Below are positions 1 through 12,200 of a stretch of 64,000 nt of DNA, piece by piece. Source of the stretch: Rhynchonema sp. JSB1_4 (lineage: Eukaryota; Nematoda; Chromadorea; Monhysterida; Xyalidae). The stretch's first letter is position 1, and each line of letters opens with the position of its first letter. The translations under genes were made by a program, and so were the position numbers. The notes under the pieces were generated by a model. It was not told where the DNA came from and did no database searches. It saw only the letters and a list, made by a program, of their open reading frames with translations. The stretch spans positions 1-64,000 of the forward strand of contig JASAMV010002606.1 in assembly GCA_030248065.1 (NCBI GenBank). The letters are read 5' to 3'.

Positions 1-462
1 CCCCGTATTTGTGCTCATTGAATACAAAATTGGTAACTCTTTTTATGCATTGATGTCCCATTTATTCTCCCTTGTGATCATAGACCGATGGTGTCAAGAA
101 CTTTGTGAGTACTCGAAAGAAATGGCGCCAATTGTTAACGTCCGTTTCGTGTGGAAGCTCTGATTTACACATAGTTTTGTACATTTATCAACCTAACTAT
201 TGTCCTATGAGCATTTTTAACATTTTTATGATTTATTGTTTTTTGTTTGTGTGTGTGTGTGAGTGCTTGTGATCCATTTTACATGCTTTGCGTTTTCTAA
301 TTTTTATTCACATTTTAGTGGTTTTCTTGCTGTTTTCTTTTTGTTTTTAACCATAAACATCTCCATGGTATGCGCTACAATATACCATACCCAGAACTGA
401 TAAATAATTGGAGTTTGATCTCGCATCTTGTTTGTTCGACAATAACTTACAAAGGAGAGCAG
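1..462. other. unassigned flank
   Basis: No gene or repeat end is recognised here. The stretch is T-rich with GT runs near 240-270. Short ORFs in it do not resemble any protein. Its last 8 bases (455-462, GAGAGCAG) are the left target duplication of the element that follows. Confidence 0.5.
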
Positions 463-1110
463 CAGTTTTTAAAAAAAATTTTTTTATTAAAAAAAATCGT
501 TCCAAAAGTTCAAAAAATTTTTTTTTTTGTTATTTCAAAATTCGAAAATATCTCGATTTTTTTGCTCTAAAAGTGCAAATTTTTGCATAAAAATTGCTAC
601 TGTTGACATCACCTATAACGCTACCATGGGTGCCATAATCGTCGTTTTGTGCCATCTAGACATAATGACTACACACGTACATGTGACTGGGTGGGCATTT
701 ATTCATCCATGCCCCAGACCCGAAAGGAGTGATTCTATTTTGTATTCACTCTAATTTCACACTATGTGCAGCTTATTTGCATTGGTCGTGTACGTGTACC
801 TAATAATAATTACTACTACTAATAATAATAATAATTACTAATAATAATACATGTACCTGTCATAATTTCACCCAAAATTCCCATCCCGAATATCAGAAAG
901 CCATACCATCACACCCACACCACCTGGGGAAGGGTACGGGTGTGTACCTGACTATTGGTTGGTACTTATCGACCATTGGATAGCATGGTTTTCGTATCAC
1001 CTGTGCTTTATATGCACCCCTATTTTGTATTTGAGCGCTCATTTTTTATCGTATTGGGCAGATTTTGGCAGGAATAATTTTTTTAAAAATTTTTTTTGTA
1101 TTGACCACTG
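463..1110. mobile_element. hAT-like MITE, family A copy 1
   Basis: A 648-bp element begins CAG and ends CTG, with A/T-rich terminal inverted repeats. It is flanked by the exact 8-bp duplication GAGAGCAG at 455-462 and 1111-1118, the size made by hAT transposases. A second copy of nearly the same length lies inverted at 47624-48273; shared internal blocks include the stretches around 640-760 and 860-1050. A trinucleotide microsatellite of TAA and ACT units sits at about 802-850. No transposase reading frame is present, so it would depend on a transposase encoded elsewhere. Confidence 0.85.
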
Positions 1111-2212
1111 GAGAGCAGGGCAACAATACGGCGCCACGAAACTGACATGAGCGCGAAAAGGCAAGCCATCTGAAAACTGAAACTTTTGCTTCAATACGCC
1201 ATTGCATATTGTAAGTATACCCCTCTGGATGGCAAACGGAACTGGAACTGACTATTTGGGCAGTGAACCGGCTTGGGAGAATTGAGCGCATGAAGTAGCT
1301 GATGCTGGGGGAGGGAATAAGTTTGGTTGATGCGCTGGGTAATAGTATTAAGCTGCTGGTACACGTTCTTTGAGGGCCCCAACGCGATTGGTTTAGCGGC
1401 TTAAATAATCTCGCTATCCCTAAAAGCGTTGAAGCGTCACAGAAGAACATTTTCGATGACGGACGGAATAACTGGCGGTTGATGCGCTGGGTGATCATTG
1501 TGTGCGCTATGCTACCCCTGTGCAAGTCAGGCCTGTTCCAATCTTGCAGCCCGGAAGGCACAACCAAGAATGGATGCATACTGGTCATGCATCGGAGTAA
1601 CCTCATTCTTGCAGCCCGGAAGGCACAACCAAGACTGAGAAAGTGCTGAATGATGCTGGGCGGAATAATCGGTTGATGCGCTGGATAATCATTGCGTGCA
1701 CTATGCTACCCCTCTGCACGCCAGGCCTGTTCCAATCTTGCAGCCCGGAACGCACAACCAAGAATGGATGCATGCTGGTCATACATCGGAGTATCTCATT
1801 CTTGCAGCCCGGGAGGCACAACCAAGACTGAGAAAGTGCTGAATGATGCTAGATAGAATAATTGGTGGATACGCTGAGAAAGTGCTGAATGATGTTTGTG
1901 CTGAGCAAACCCACTCGTTTATATAGCACACTGACCCAACACTGATTGGCTGTTGGCTCAGCCCATAATCCCTTCCCCTGTGGCGCAACCGCAAACAGTC
2001 TCATAGTGTCAAATAGCAGGCGTAATCCGGCTCAAACTGGGCACGTCTTTGGGACAGGTACTTTCGCGCCCAATTTTGTACACAACGAGGTGGGTGACCG
2101 TGAATACAGGCACTGATCGTGTGACAGACTGCATACGCGCAAACCTGTCAGTTCGCTCAAAAATCGCCGGCGCAAACTGGCCTGTTTATTGATAGAAGAG
2201 ATAGAAATCTTT
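1111..2212. repeat. tandem repeat of about 195 bp and flanks
   Basis: Between about 1450 and 1890 a unit of roughly 195 bp occurs slightly more than twice; equivalent points lie near 1456, 1651 and 1845. Within each unit a shorter block containing CTTGCAGCCCGGAA is itself repeated. A partial earlier relative of the unit occurs near 1318. Minus-strand ORFs here are low-complexity by-products of the repeat. The remainder, 1890-2212, shows nothing recognisable. Confidence 0.7.
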
Positions 2213-2438
2213 GGGTGATATTTTCGAAACGGTGTAAAGGTCAGTTGGGTGTAAAGGTCGGTGGAAAGCTCGGTCGGCAGCTCAGTGTGATAGACCTCGG
2301 TGTAAACTTGAAACATTCCACGTTAATAACAGGCAATGTTTCACGTTTACATCGAGCTGCGCCGACCGAGCTTTCGACCGAACTTTACACCGACCTTTAC
2401 GCCCAACTGACCTTTACACCGGTTCGAAAATTCCACCC
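2213..2438. mobile_element. short palindromic (foldback) element, family B
   Basis: The two halves are inverted copies. Each end begins GGGTGATATTTTCGAAACGG or a close variant, followed by repeats of GTGTAAAGGTCGG. The same termini bound the 2.3-kb palindrome at 16593-18931, so this looks like a short internally deleted relative. No transposase is encoded. A target duplication is not clear (possibly TTT). Confidence 0.75.
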
Positions 2439-3249
2439 TTTGACAAAACATCGATGCCTGATTCATAAAGGAACGGTGAAACATTGATCAAGCATGGGTT
2501 TCTGATAATGGGGCGCTTCGTTCCTAGTGACAGACCGTCCCGCACACCACGGCCCGTGCCGGACGACACTGTTTGTTCCACGTTCGTCTCCGATGACACC
2601 GACAAGTGATTGCTGCGTCCACGCCCAACTGCTGACAGGGCCTGTGGCATGTGTATTTATAATAACACACTCTGATTGCGATTGGGAATCCTTTTTTCTT
2701 GAACATGACATTTTCGTAGTCACACACACCTATATACTGTAGGTCATTTGCCAACAAACTGCGCAAAACGTCGCTCAATAAAATGTTGCTGCATCTATAA
2801 TAACTTGTTGCGATCTGTTCGCCTTTTGCACGACAAAACAACCACAGACTTGTTGTCTTTATGCCTAGCAGAGTTTTCCGCCCAACTATTGTAATCTGGC
2901 TTATTGAAGTTCAGTTATATAACATCGTGGCCGCTTACTTCGACCCTTGAAAATGGGTTGACCGAGCCGGGCCGACGTACGGCCCTTCAGCGGGCCGGGC
3001 TGACTTTACCGGGCCCGTTTCCGATCTCTGTTTGCCACCGCACAAGAGGGGGTCACTCAACGATCTGATGATCATAGAGAAGAGAACCCGATCGAGTCCC
3101 GGAAAACAGAATGAGAAAGAAATGTTTTGATTTGAACGAACTTCAGAAAACACAGCGAGTGGTTTTGCTGCAATTAACCGGATGCTTTATTTAATTCAGA
3201 GAAATCATAATTCGTTTCTGCGACCCGCCATCAGTCGCAGTCGCAAAGG
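2439..3249. other. upstream flank of the Sbf gene
   Basis: This stretch leads into the Sbf start codon and must hold at least part of the promoter and 5' UTR. I see no convincing TATA box or initiator. The bases before the start (AAAGG then ATGG) give an acceptable initiation context, with A at -3 and G at +4. Confidence 0.35.
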
Positions 3250-6200
3250 ATGGCTGAAAAGGGTTCACCGGAAAGCGCAACTTCGATCGAAGCAAAGGAG
3301 ACCATGCAAAATAATGGGGATGACGAACGGACAAGCTCGGAGAAACGAAACCGACTAGTGGATTATTTTGCGGTGATTGGATTTGACAGCGACAGAGAAC
3401 GTTGGTTGTGGCTGTGGATGTGTAGTGTGGGTCAGTGTCAGTGTAGTTCCTGGTCAGGCCCAGGCGGGGGAACAGGCGGTACCCCCTTTTTTCGGAGGGG
3501 GAACAGACGTATGGGTGGGCACAATACCCAATACCCAATAGGCCTGGGCACAATACCACTTTTGACACCCAATACCAATACCCAATACCAATACCGGCCC
3601 TGTACCAATACCCAATACCCAATACAGTGTAGTTCCTGGTCCGGCGCGGCGGTTAGTGTACCTACCCCTTTTTTCCGTGCGGCGGTTAGTGTACCTCCCT
3701 GGGTTGGGAGGGGGGGGGGAAGACCCAAATCCAGGAAAAAGTCACTTTTTGGGATAGAAAATTTGACCGATTTTTGCCCCTTTTTGGAAAAAATTCTTCA
3801 TAAAAAGGGTATTTTGGCGACTTTTGACATCATTGACCTAAAAATCACTCATTTTAGGCCTAAAAATGCCCATTTTAGGCCTAAAAATGCCAATTTTAGG
3901 CAAAAATTGAGGCGGTCAGTGTACCTGGCGCGGCGGTTAGTGTACTAGTGTACCTTGGTCGCGGCGGTTAGTGTACCTTAGGGGGGGGGGACCCCCCCCT
4001 CCCCCCAGGAAGGGGGACCCCCCCTCCCCCCAGGAAGGGGGACCCCCCCTCCCCCCAGGAACTACACTGACCCAATACCAATACCAACTTGGTGACCCAA
4101 TACCAATACCAATACTGGGTGAGACCCAATACCAATACCAATACCCAATACCTGATCAATACTACTGAAGTGCCTGGTATTGGGTTGGTATTGGTATTGA
4201 GTATTGGGTATTGGGTTGGTATTGGTATTGGGTATTGGGTATTGGTCTTAGTATTGGTTTGGTATTGGGTTTTTGGTCTGGTATTGGGTTGGTATTGGGT
4301 TTGGTATTGGTTTGGTATTGGGTTTTGAGTCAGGTATTGGGTTTGGTATTGGTTTGGTATTGGGTTTTTCTGGTTTAGTATTGGGTATTGGTTTTGACCC
4401 AATACCTGGGCAAACCCAATACCAATACCCAATACCAATACCAGGCCAGCTTCAATACCAATACCCAATACCCAATACCAGAATTAGACCCAATACCAAT
4501 ACCAAACACTGGTATTGGTATTGGTATTGGGTGGTATTGGTATTGGGTATTGTGCCCACCCATAATACCCAATACCAATACCACCCAATACCAATACCAA
4601 TACCGGTGTTTGGTATTGGTATTGGGTATTGGGTATTGGTATTGAAGCTGGCATGGTATTGGTATTGGGTATTGGTATTGGGTTTGCCCAGGTATTGGGT
4701 CAAAACCAATACCCAATACTAATTCAGAAACACCCATACCAAACCAATACCAACCCAATACCAGACCAATGCCTGACTCAAAACCCAATACCAAACCCAA
4801 TACCAACCCAATACCAGACCATAAACCTATACTTGCGGGCCGGAAAAAAAACCGTTTTTTTTCCGGGAAAAAAACCGAAAAAAAACCGTTTTTTTTCCGA
4901 GGCCCGGAAAAATACGTTTTTATTTTTCCGGAAATTTTTCCAAGTGGCAACTTTTGGAAAAAAAACCGTTTTTTTTCCAAAAATTTCCGAAATATTTTCA
5001 AAGGTTGCGAAAGGATGTTGTCAAAACCAATGTAAATCGGTGCTAAACAGTTCAAAATGAGCACTTTTTAATCTCCAGGTGCATTTTTAGCCTGTTTCAG
5101 GCCTTTTCCAGACAAAATTTTCTCCAAAATAGGCGTTTTTGGACCATGGGTATCCTTAAGTACTGGAAAAATATTTGGAAAAAAAACGGTTTTTTTTCCG
5201 GAAAAAAAACGGTTTTTTTTCCAAAAATATATTTTGCGGAAAAATACGCAAGTATACATAAACCCAATACCAAACCAATACTAAGACCAATACCCAATAC
5301 CCAATACCAACCCAATACCCAATACTCAATGCCAATACCAACCCAATACCAAACCCAATACCAGGCACTTCAGTAGTATTGATCTGGTATTGGGTATTGG
5401 TATTGGTATTGGGTCTCACCCGGTATTGGTATTGGGTCACGAATTTGGTATTGGTATTGGGTATTGGGTATTGGTACAGGGCCGGCATTGGTATTGTGTA
5501 TTGGTATCGGGTGTCAAAAGTGGTATTGTGCCCAGGCCTAAACAGACGTACCCAGTGCTGTGGCCAGTGTAGTGGCTGGGGGGGGATGGGGGGGAAGGGT
5601 AGGTACCTTGCAACCACCCCGCCCGGAGGGTACCTTGCAACCATCAATTTATGGTTTTTATAGGGAGAAATGGGTGTTTTTCGACGTCAAAACCCCAAAA
5701 ATCGCGCGCTCCGCGCGCAAACCTCCATATAATAGGTATTTTAGGAAAATTTTCGGCCAAAATGCAAAAAGTACCAATTTTTCGGCCAAATTTGCAGTAT
5801 AATGCATGCAAAAAAACACCCTTTTTTCGGATCTCAGGGGTACCTTGCAACCTCCCGGAGGCTGGGTAGGGGGGTACCTTGCAACCATCTGGATCCATCC
5901 CCCCAGGGGTACCTTGCAACGATTTGCCTGCCACTACACTGGCTGTGGCTCAGGGGGGTGGGGCGTTCCCCCCCTGGTACGCTACCGGCTACCCCCTACC
6001 CGCCCCGCTCTGGTACCCTACCCCCTACCCGCCCCGCCCTGGTACCCTACCCGCCCCGATTTTTACCCTCAAAATGCCCATTTTTCGGTCAAAACGCCCA
6101 AATTTCGACCGAAAACCCTAAAAAGTGCAAAAAATTTCGCCCCGCGATATATGTACTTTTTAGTACATAAAAACAGGCACCCGAAAAAACTTGTGTTGTA

Positions 6201-9200
6201 CCCTACCCGCCTCGTGTTGTACCCTACCCGCCCCGAAAATCTTCCCCCTCCCCCAAACCGGAATCCCCCACCCCAAATCCCAGCCCCAGGTACACTATCC
6301 CCCTACCCGCCCCGATTTTTTCCACCTATGTGCCCTACCCGCCCCGCCAAAGTAGCCACAGCACTGGACGTACCCTGTACCCACCTGGGGGGATTTTTAA
6401 GGTGGAAAGTTTGACTCATTTTTGCCCCTTTTTGGAAAAAATCTCAATAAAAAGGTATTTTGGCGTTTTCTGACGACACTGACCTGAAAATCGCTCATTT
6501 TATGCTTAAAAATGCATATTTTAGGCCTAAATTTGCCTATTTTAGATTATTTTGCTTTTTAGATTTTATTTTGGGCCTTGGAGTAAAATTTTTCTCGCGA
6601 TTCAGCAAACTAGGCCGACTCCATGATTATCAGGTAACCAATTTTTGCACCAAGATTGCTTCATTTATATCATCAGAAGAAGGCGGAGGGTGAAACACCT
6701 AATTTCAAGGCAATTTTTGGCCTTTGGCTTTACAAGCCCCCCGCCAGCGTGTGTATTATAGGCCCGGAAAATCTTGTTTTCACCTGTTTTAGCAAACGAT
6801 TTTGTAACATAGTTTCGGACGCTGTAGAATAATTTTCGCAATTTTAGTCGAAAAAAACATTTTTCTACTGATAGGCGTCAGTGCAGCCTGAGCCTAAGCC
6901 GATGAAATCAGGGTTAGTTCAAGTTGGGGCAAATTGTTATGGGACAATCAGGGTTGGGACAACAGGGCACCAGGCAATTAGTGCGGCTGGAGGCAATGAT
7001 TGACTATTCAGCAGTCAACAGATATTTTCAGGCAATGGTGTTAGTTTGGGCAAGATCGTGCAACGATTTCCCGCCGAAGACCGACCGGAGGCGCCGTTCT
7101 TCAACGGGCTCGAAGTGGTGAGTGGAAAAATAATTTGATGAAAGCAAACATATCATATTCAATGGTGGAGTACTGCTGAAAGAAAAAAGAAACACAGAGC
7201 AATACAATCTGCTCGTGGAGCTTTTTGGAGGCAAATTTGCCAGAGACGTTCGCACTGACGAGCCCTGGCACCTCGGTCTGTCTGCGAAAACAGGGCGAAA
7301 CAGGCAACGTTACTGTGCTCAGTACATTCGCGACATTTTTCAGTTCTGTCAACCGCCCGGTTGGCGGGTGCTGGCTGACTATCGCGCACCGTTGTTTTTC
7401 GTCAGCGCACTGACAGACATGGACGGATCCAGACATTTCGCTGCCTCGTTATCGGTGCTCGAACCGCGATTTTCCTCTGGTTGGCTGCTGTTGATCACTG
7501 TTTGTTTGTTAATACTAGGGTTAGAGGTCGGGGGGGGGGGGGTACCCGACACCCGACACCCGACATCTGAAAATACCCGACACCCGACATTTGAGAAAAA
7601 AAGCCGACACCCGACCGTTCCAAAAAAACCCGACACCCGACATCTAGTTTTTGGAAAAAACCCGACACCCGACACCTGTTTTTGGACCAAAAACAGGCAA
7701 CTTTTTGCTCCTTCGCACTAATAGTGCAATTTTTTGGATCAAGTGACTGAATTCAAGTATTTTCACACAAAATAAACACCAAAATGACATATTCTGCGTC
7801 TTCGGAAACATTTGATTCGAAGAAAATTTTTTCTCAAAATTCTTTTCTCGGCAAAACTGATGTTTTGAACCGCAAGTGTCGGGTGTCGGCTGTCGGGTCC
7901 CAAAAAACCCGACACCCGACACCTGGAGGCACCCGACACCCGACACCCAACACCTACACTTTTTTGGCACCCCAAACCCGGCACCCGACACCCAACATCT
8001 CTCTAACCCTAGTTAATACTCGTGTCGATAGGCAGCACAGCACCCAAAAGTGCACTTTTTGATCAAAAAAACGGCTAAAAATCGGTCAGAATTGATCAGC
8101 GCGAAAATTTTGTGTGGTGCTTCGCGCGATTCATGTACATTTTAACCGATAAAACATGAATCCCCACCCGCCCCCAAAATGCGTTTCCCCCACAATCCTG
8201 GGTATTGTACCCCAATGTCTCCGCAATTTTTGGCCCCAACGTACAGCATCTCCCGCCCCCCTGAATGTAGCCACTGCACTGTTGTAGCCGCATCATATTC
8301 ACACCAGGAACCAGTTTGCTGTACCACACCCCACGCAATGACAAATTGCTGAAATTTGTGAAAAAAATATCAAAAAAAACATAAAACACCTTCATTTTCC
8401 CCAGAATTAGAAGATGATGACGATGATGGCGACCTGACAACAGCAGCCAGCAGCGGTGCACCGGTGTTGTACACGCCCAAATGTATGGTAATCATATCGA
8501 AGAATGATTGTGTCGATACGTTTAAGGTCAGTTGGAGTCGGTTTTTGTGTGATATCAAGCGAACGAACGAAATACTGTAAGGACTGCCGATTTTTGGCGT
8601 TGAGGAAGCTATTTTTTGGCACCAATAGTTTTGACCAGCGCAGAAGGTGTAATGTGTTGGTTGGTTTATTGCTCTCAGTGACGCATAAAACCATGCACGT
8701 AAATTAGTGATAGAAGCACAGTTACAAGACCGGGTGGGACAATTACGGAAATAAAAATAGTTACAACACTGGCTATAACAAAACCACAGCAAATAAAAGC
8801 TACATAAAGCGCCAAGGAGAGAGAAAGAGATCACGGACATCAGGACAGATCACAAGACACGTTAACAGAAACTGAAAATTATGCGTTAATCCATGTGTAA
8901 TGTGTCGTTGGTCAGCTTTCATACCAGCCGATTTTAGTGGCGGCAGTAAATGCTTGGTGCATGAAGCTCACCCTGTCCAGTGAGTGAGTGATGGAATCAA
9001 TTGCATCAGATCATTAAATTTGATGCCCTATCGCGGCCGCACGAGCTAACGAAGTGCTAGACGAACAATATAAACCTTTTTTATTTCCAGACGGCGCTCA
9101 CATCGATCTACACAGCCCACATCGACTGTTGCTCACTACCGATCGCTGATAAACCGGAATTGGAATCAATGATCGCTAATTTATTATCCGGACTTTACAT

Positions 9201-12200
9201 GCCCGCGCCTGGGTCGCTGGCATATGAATTCAGTTTGGGTGCTGGTTGGTAGATAATTTAATGTTGATGTCTTTAATTTTTTTTATTTTCAATTTTTAAC
9301 CGACCGATTGGTATTGTTGAAAACGTTTCAGTGATTCCGATATCAGAAACGGGGAACATTTCGCAGGGTTGTTTTGCTGTCAATTTTGGTTTAGTAGGAG
9401 GTATAGGCAAACAACACCAACGTGAGCTCGATTTCGCAGCTAGCAGAATAGTGAAACATTCTGACGTGGTTGCTGAGTTGAGAAAGGTGTTACACGTTGA
9501 AGAATACAAAATGGGGCATGATGATTTTCTCTTCTATTCCTTTTGAGTACACGCCACCTTCGAAATCGGGCTCGTGTTGGCGTAGTTTGCCTATAAGAAT
9601 TATACGGATAAGGACTATTCTTTGTTGCTGATATCAGAGATGTGAGACATTTCCTGCCGCAGGTGACAAACAAATAGTGCAGCCGTGTCAGTCGCCTATG
9701 ATACCGACAACTCAGCATTCAGTGGCGGTGCTGTTCAAGCAGCTCGGTACGACTTTTTCTTGCGCTTTGCATTTTAATTTCAGGGTTTCTGGGTTTGGAT
9801 ATGGATCGGTCTCTCTAAATTTTCCAAGCAAGATCGATTGAAGATTTTTTTGGTTGGATGGAGAGGATGCGTGAAATGTGAATAATTTTAATGGTGTTGA
9901 AAAATAGGCAGCATTTCCATGTATGGCCTTAAAGCTGCTGGTCAACAACCCATCGACCTCGCTTAAACTTGGGGGCAGTGCACATTAAGAAAGGTGGGAT
10001 ATCGTGTTACTCGACTCTGACTTGGAGAGTCGATTCGTTGCTTCCTGATGTTTCACGGCCGGGTTGAAGTTCGCCCCTTAGTGAAAAAATGCAAAAGTTA
10101 TGCCGGCTTCCCGTGGAAAGCACAATTCACGGCGACGTTTAAGAATTTCAGAATATCAAGCACAAACATTTATTTCATCGGTATGATATACGGCTTTGCA
10201 GGAAACAGCTTGCATCCTAAATGAGAAAACATTTAGTTCCAAAAACCTGGTGTTTTTTGGTCACCGTTTTCTTCGCCGATAATTTTAAGCATCTGCGATT
10301 GACCAGCAAATGTGTTGATCGGACACAAAAATCCTCTAATTACTGTGTACATAACCTGTGCTTTTGAGTTCTCTGCACCAAACACAGCTAATACAATAAT
10401 TCGGACAACATGCGCAAGTCGGTCATTATCAGCGCGCGCGCTCAAAAACAACGTGCAGATTCGAGCACTCAAAAATGTTTTGTCTTTTTTGGGGTCGCGC
10501 ACGCCCATAATGACCGACTTGCGCATGTTGTCTGAATTATTGCGTTAGCTGTATTTGGTGCAAAGAACTCAAAAGCACAGGTTATGTACACAATAATTAG
10601 AGGATTTTTGTGTCCGATCAACACATTTGCTGGTCAATCGCAGATGCTTAAAATTATCGGCGAAGAAAACGGTGACCAAAAAACACCAGGTTTTTGGAAC
10701 TAAATGACTTCTCCTTCAGGATACAAGCTGTTTCCTGCAAAGCTGTATATCATACTGATGAAACAGACGTTGGTGCTTAATATTCTGAAGTTATTACACC
10801 TTGCCGCGAATTGTCCTTTCCATGGAAACCCGGCATAATTTTTGCATTTTTTCACTGAGGGGCAAACTTCAACCCGGCCGTGAAACATCAGGAAGCAACC
10901 AATCGACTCCCCAAGTCAGGGTCGAGTAACACGATATTCCACCTTTGTTCAGGTGCACTGCCTCCAAGATTAAACGAAGTCGATGGGTTGTTGACCAGCA
11001 CCTTTAAAGCCAAACCAGCCATGCACACCTAGACCAGACCGTATCACCCTGAATTCCTATACATCTAAAATGTTTCCGGTTACTGTAGCCACGTCGCGCG
11101 TGGCTTGCGTGTGAAAGAGCCAAGATCATGAAACATTTAGGGTGCGTTTGTGTGTGTTTATCGGCTTGGCTGAGCGAGACGTGGCTACAGTAACCCGAAA
11201 CATTTTAGGTGTATAGGAATTCAGGGTGATACGGTATGGTCTAGGTGTGCAAAGCACGGCTGGTTTGCCTTTATCCGTGTCGGAATTAACCAATGTTGCG
11301 CTGTCAATCGCGTAAGAGCGGCGTGCAGATTGAGTTTTTTGTCCTCTTCCACATCAGGGTCGTTCCCCACCTCGTTGTCAGGATGGGAACGCACCAGCTG
11401 GCCATCAGACTTCCAAAGTCAGAAAACGAACCGAAAATATAGACAAGCACTAATATTATATTACCAAATTGCAGGCACAATCCACAACTTGCTTTGCGTG
11501 TTCTGTGCGGTACTCACCGACTGTCATGTGCTCTTCTATTCCGTGTCATATCGACGTTTGTCTGATGCTTGTCATGCGCTCGCTGCACTGTTGTATCCCT
11601 TGAAATACAGGTATGGGACTTGGTGGTAGGGGTTATTTTTGTTTTGTCAAATTTTGGCGGGCTTAGATCGACTGGTCGTGTGTAAGGACTAGGGTTAGAG
11701 GTCGGGGGGGTACCCGACACCCGACAGCCGACACCCGACATCTGGAAGTACCCGACACCCGACACCCGACATCTCAGAAAAAAAGCCGACACCCGACACC
11801 CGACAGTTGCAAAAAAACCCGACACCCGACATCTAGTTTTTGAAAAAAACCCGACACCCGACACCTGTTTTTGGACCAAAAACAGGCAAATTTTTGCTCA
11901 TTTGCATCATGAGTGCAATTTTTTGGCTCAAGTTACTGAATTCAAGTATTTTCACGCGAAATAAACACCAAAATGTCACATTCTGCGTCTTCGGAAACAT
12001 TTGGTTCGAAGAAAATTTCTCTCAAAATTCTTCTCTCAAGCAATACTGATGTTTTGAACCGTAACTGTCGGGTGTCGGCTGTCGGGTGTCGGGACCTAAA
12101 AAACCCGACACCCGACATCTGGGGGTACCCGACACCCGACACCCGACACCTACACTTTTTTGGCACCCGACACCCGACAGCCGACACCCGACATCTCTCT

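Larger units (their letters stand above)
3510..5540. mobile_element. hAT-like element made of CCAATA/TATTGG repeats
   Basis: The element is flanked by the exact 8-bp duplication AACAGACG (3502-3509 and 5541-5548). Its ends are related inverted repeats (TATGGGTGGGCACAATACC and TAGGCCTGGGCACAATACC). Apart from two later insertions it is almost wholly composed of short units CCAATA and CCCAATA, in both orientations, so it can fold on itself; for example ACTGAAGTGCCTGG near 4164 pairs with its complement near 5360. Its reading frames give only Gly-Ile-Gly or Gln-Tyr-Gln runs and are not genes. Confidence 0.85.
3439..6580. mobile_element. outermost hAT-like element of a nested stack (right end lost)
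   Basis: It begins CAGTGTAGTTCCTGG just 38 bp after exon 1 of Sbf. A candidate left target copy GTCAGTGT lies at 3431-3438. After two insertions are removed, its sequence continues at 6375-6580 with a block also seen at about 3740-3910 and 39140-39300 (TTTGCCCCTTTTTGG followed by TTTTAGGCCTAAA repeats). I cannot find the matching right terminus, so the end near 6580 is approximate. Confidence 0.6.

Noticed and set aside
3968..5647. Long open frames reading Gly-Ile-Gly or Gln-Tyr-Gln repeats on both strands
   Set aside because: They are all frames of the CCAATA/TATTGG repeat inside a mobile element; no start context, no domain and no codon bias support a gene.
7516..8011. CCCGACA array considered as a CRISPR array
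   Set aside because: The units are 7 bp without spacers, lie within a transposon bounded by an 8-bp duplication, and the genome is animal.
9310..9546. 71-residue plus-strand ORF ([20 protein letters not shown]) as an Sbf exon
   Set aside because: It runs into the family T MITE; exon 6 at 9663-9746 ([10 protein letters not shown] then VAVLFKQLG) fits the conserved sequence and phase instead.
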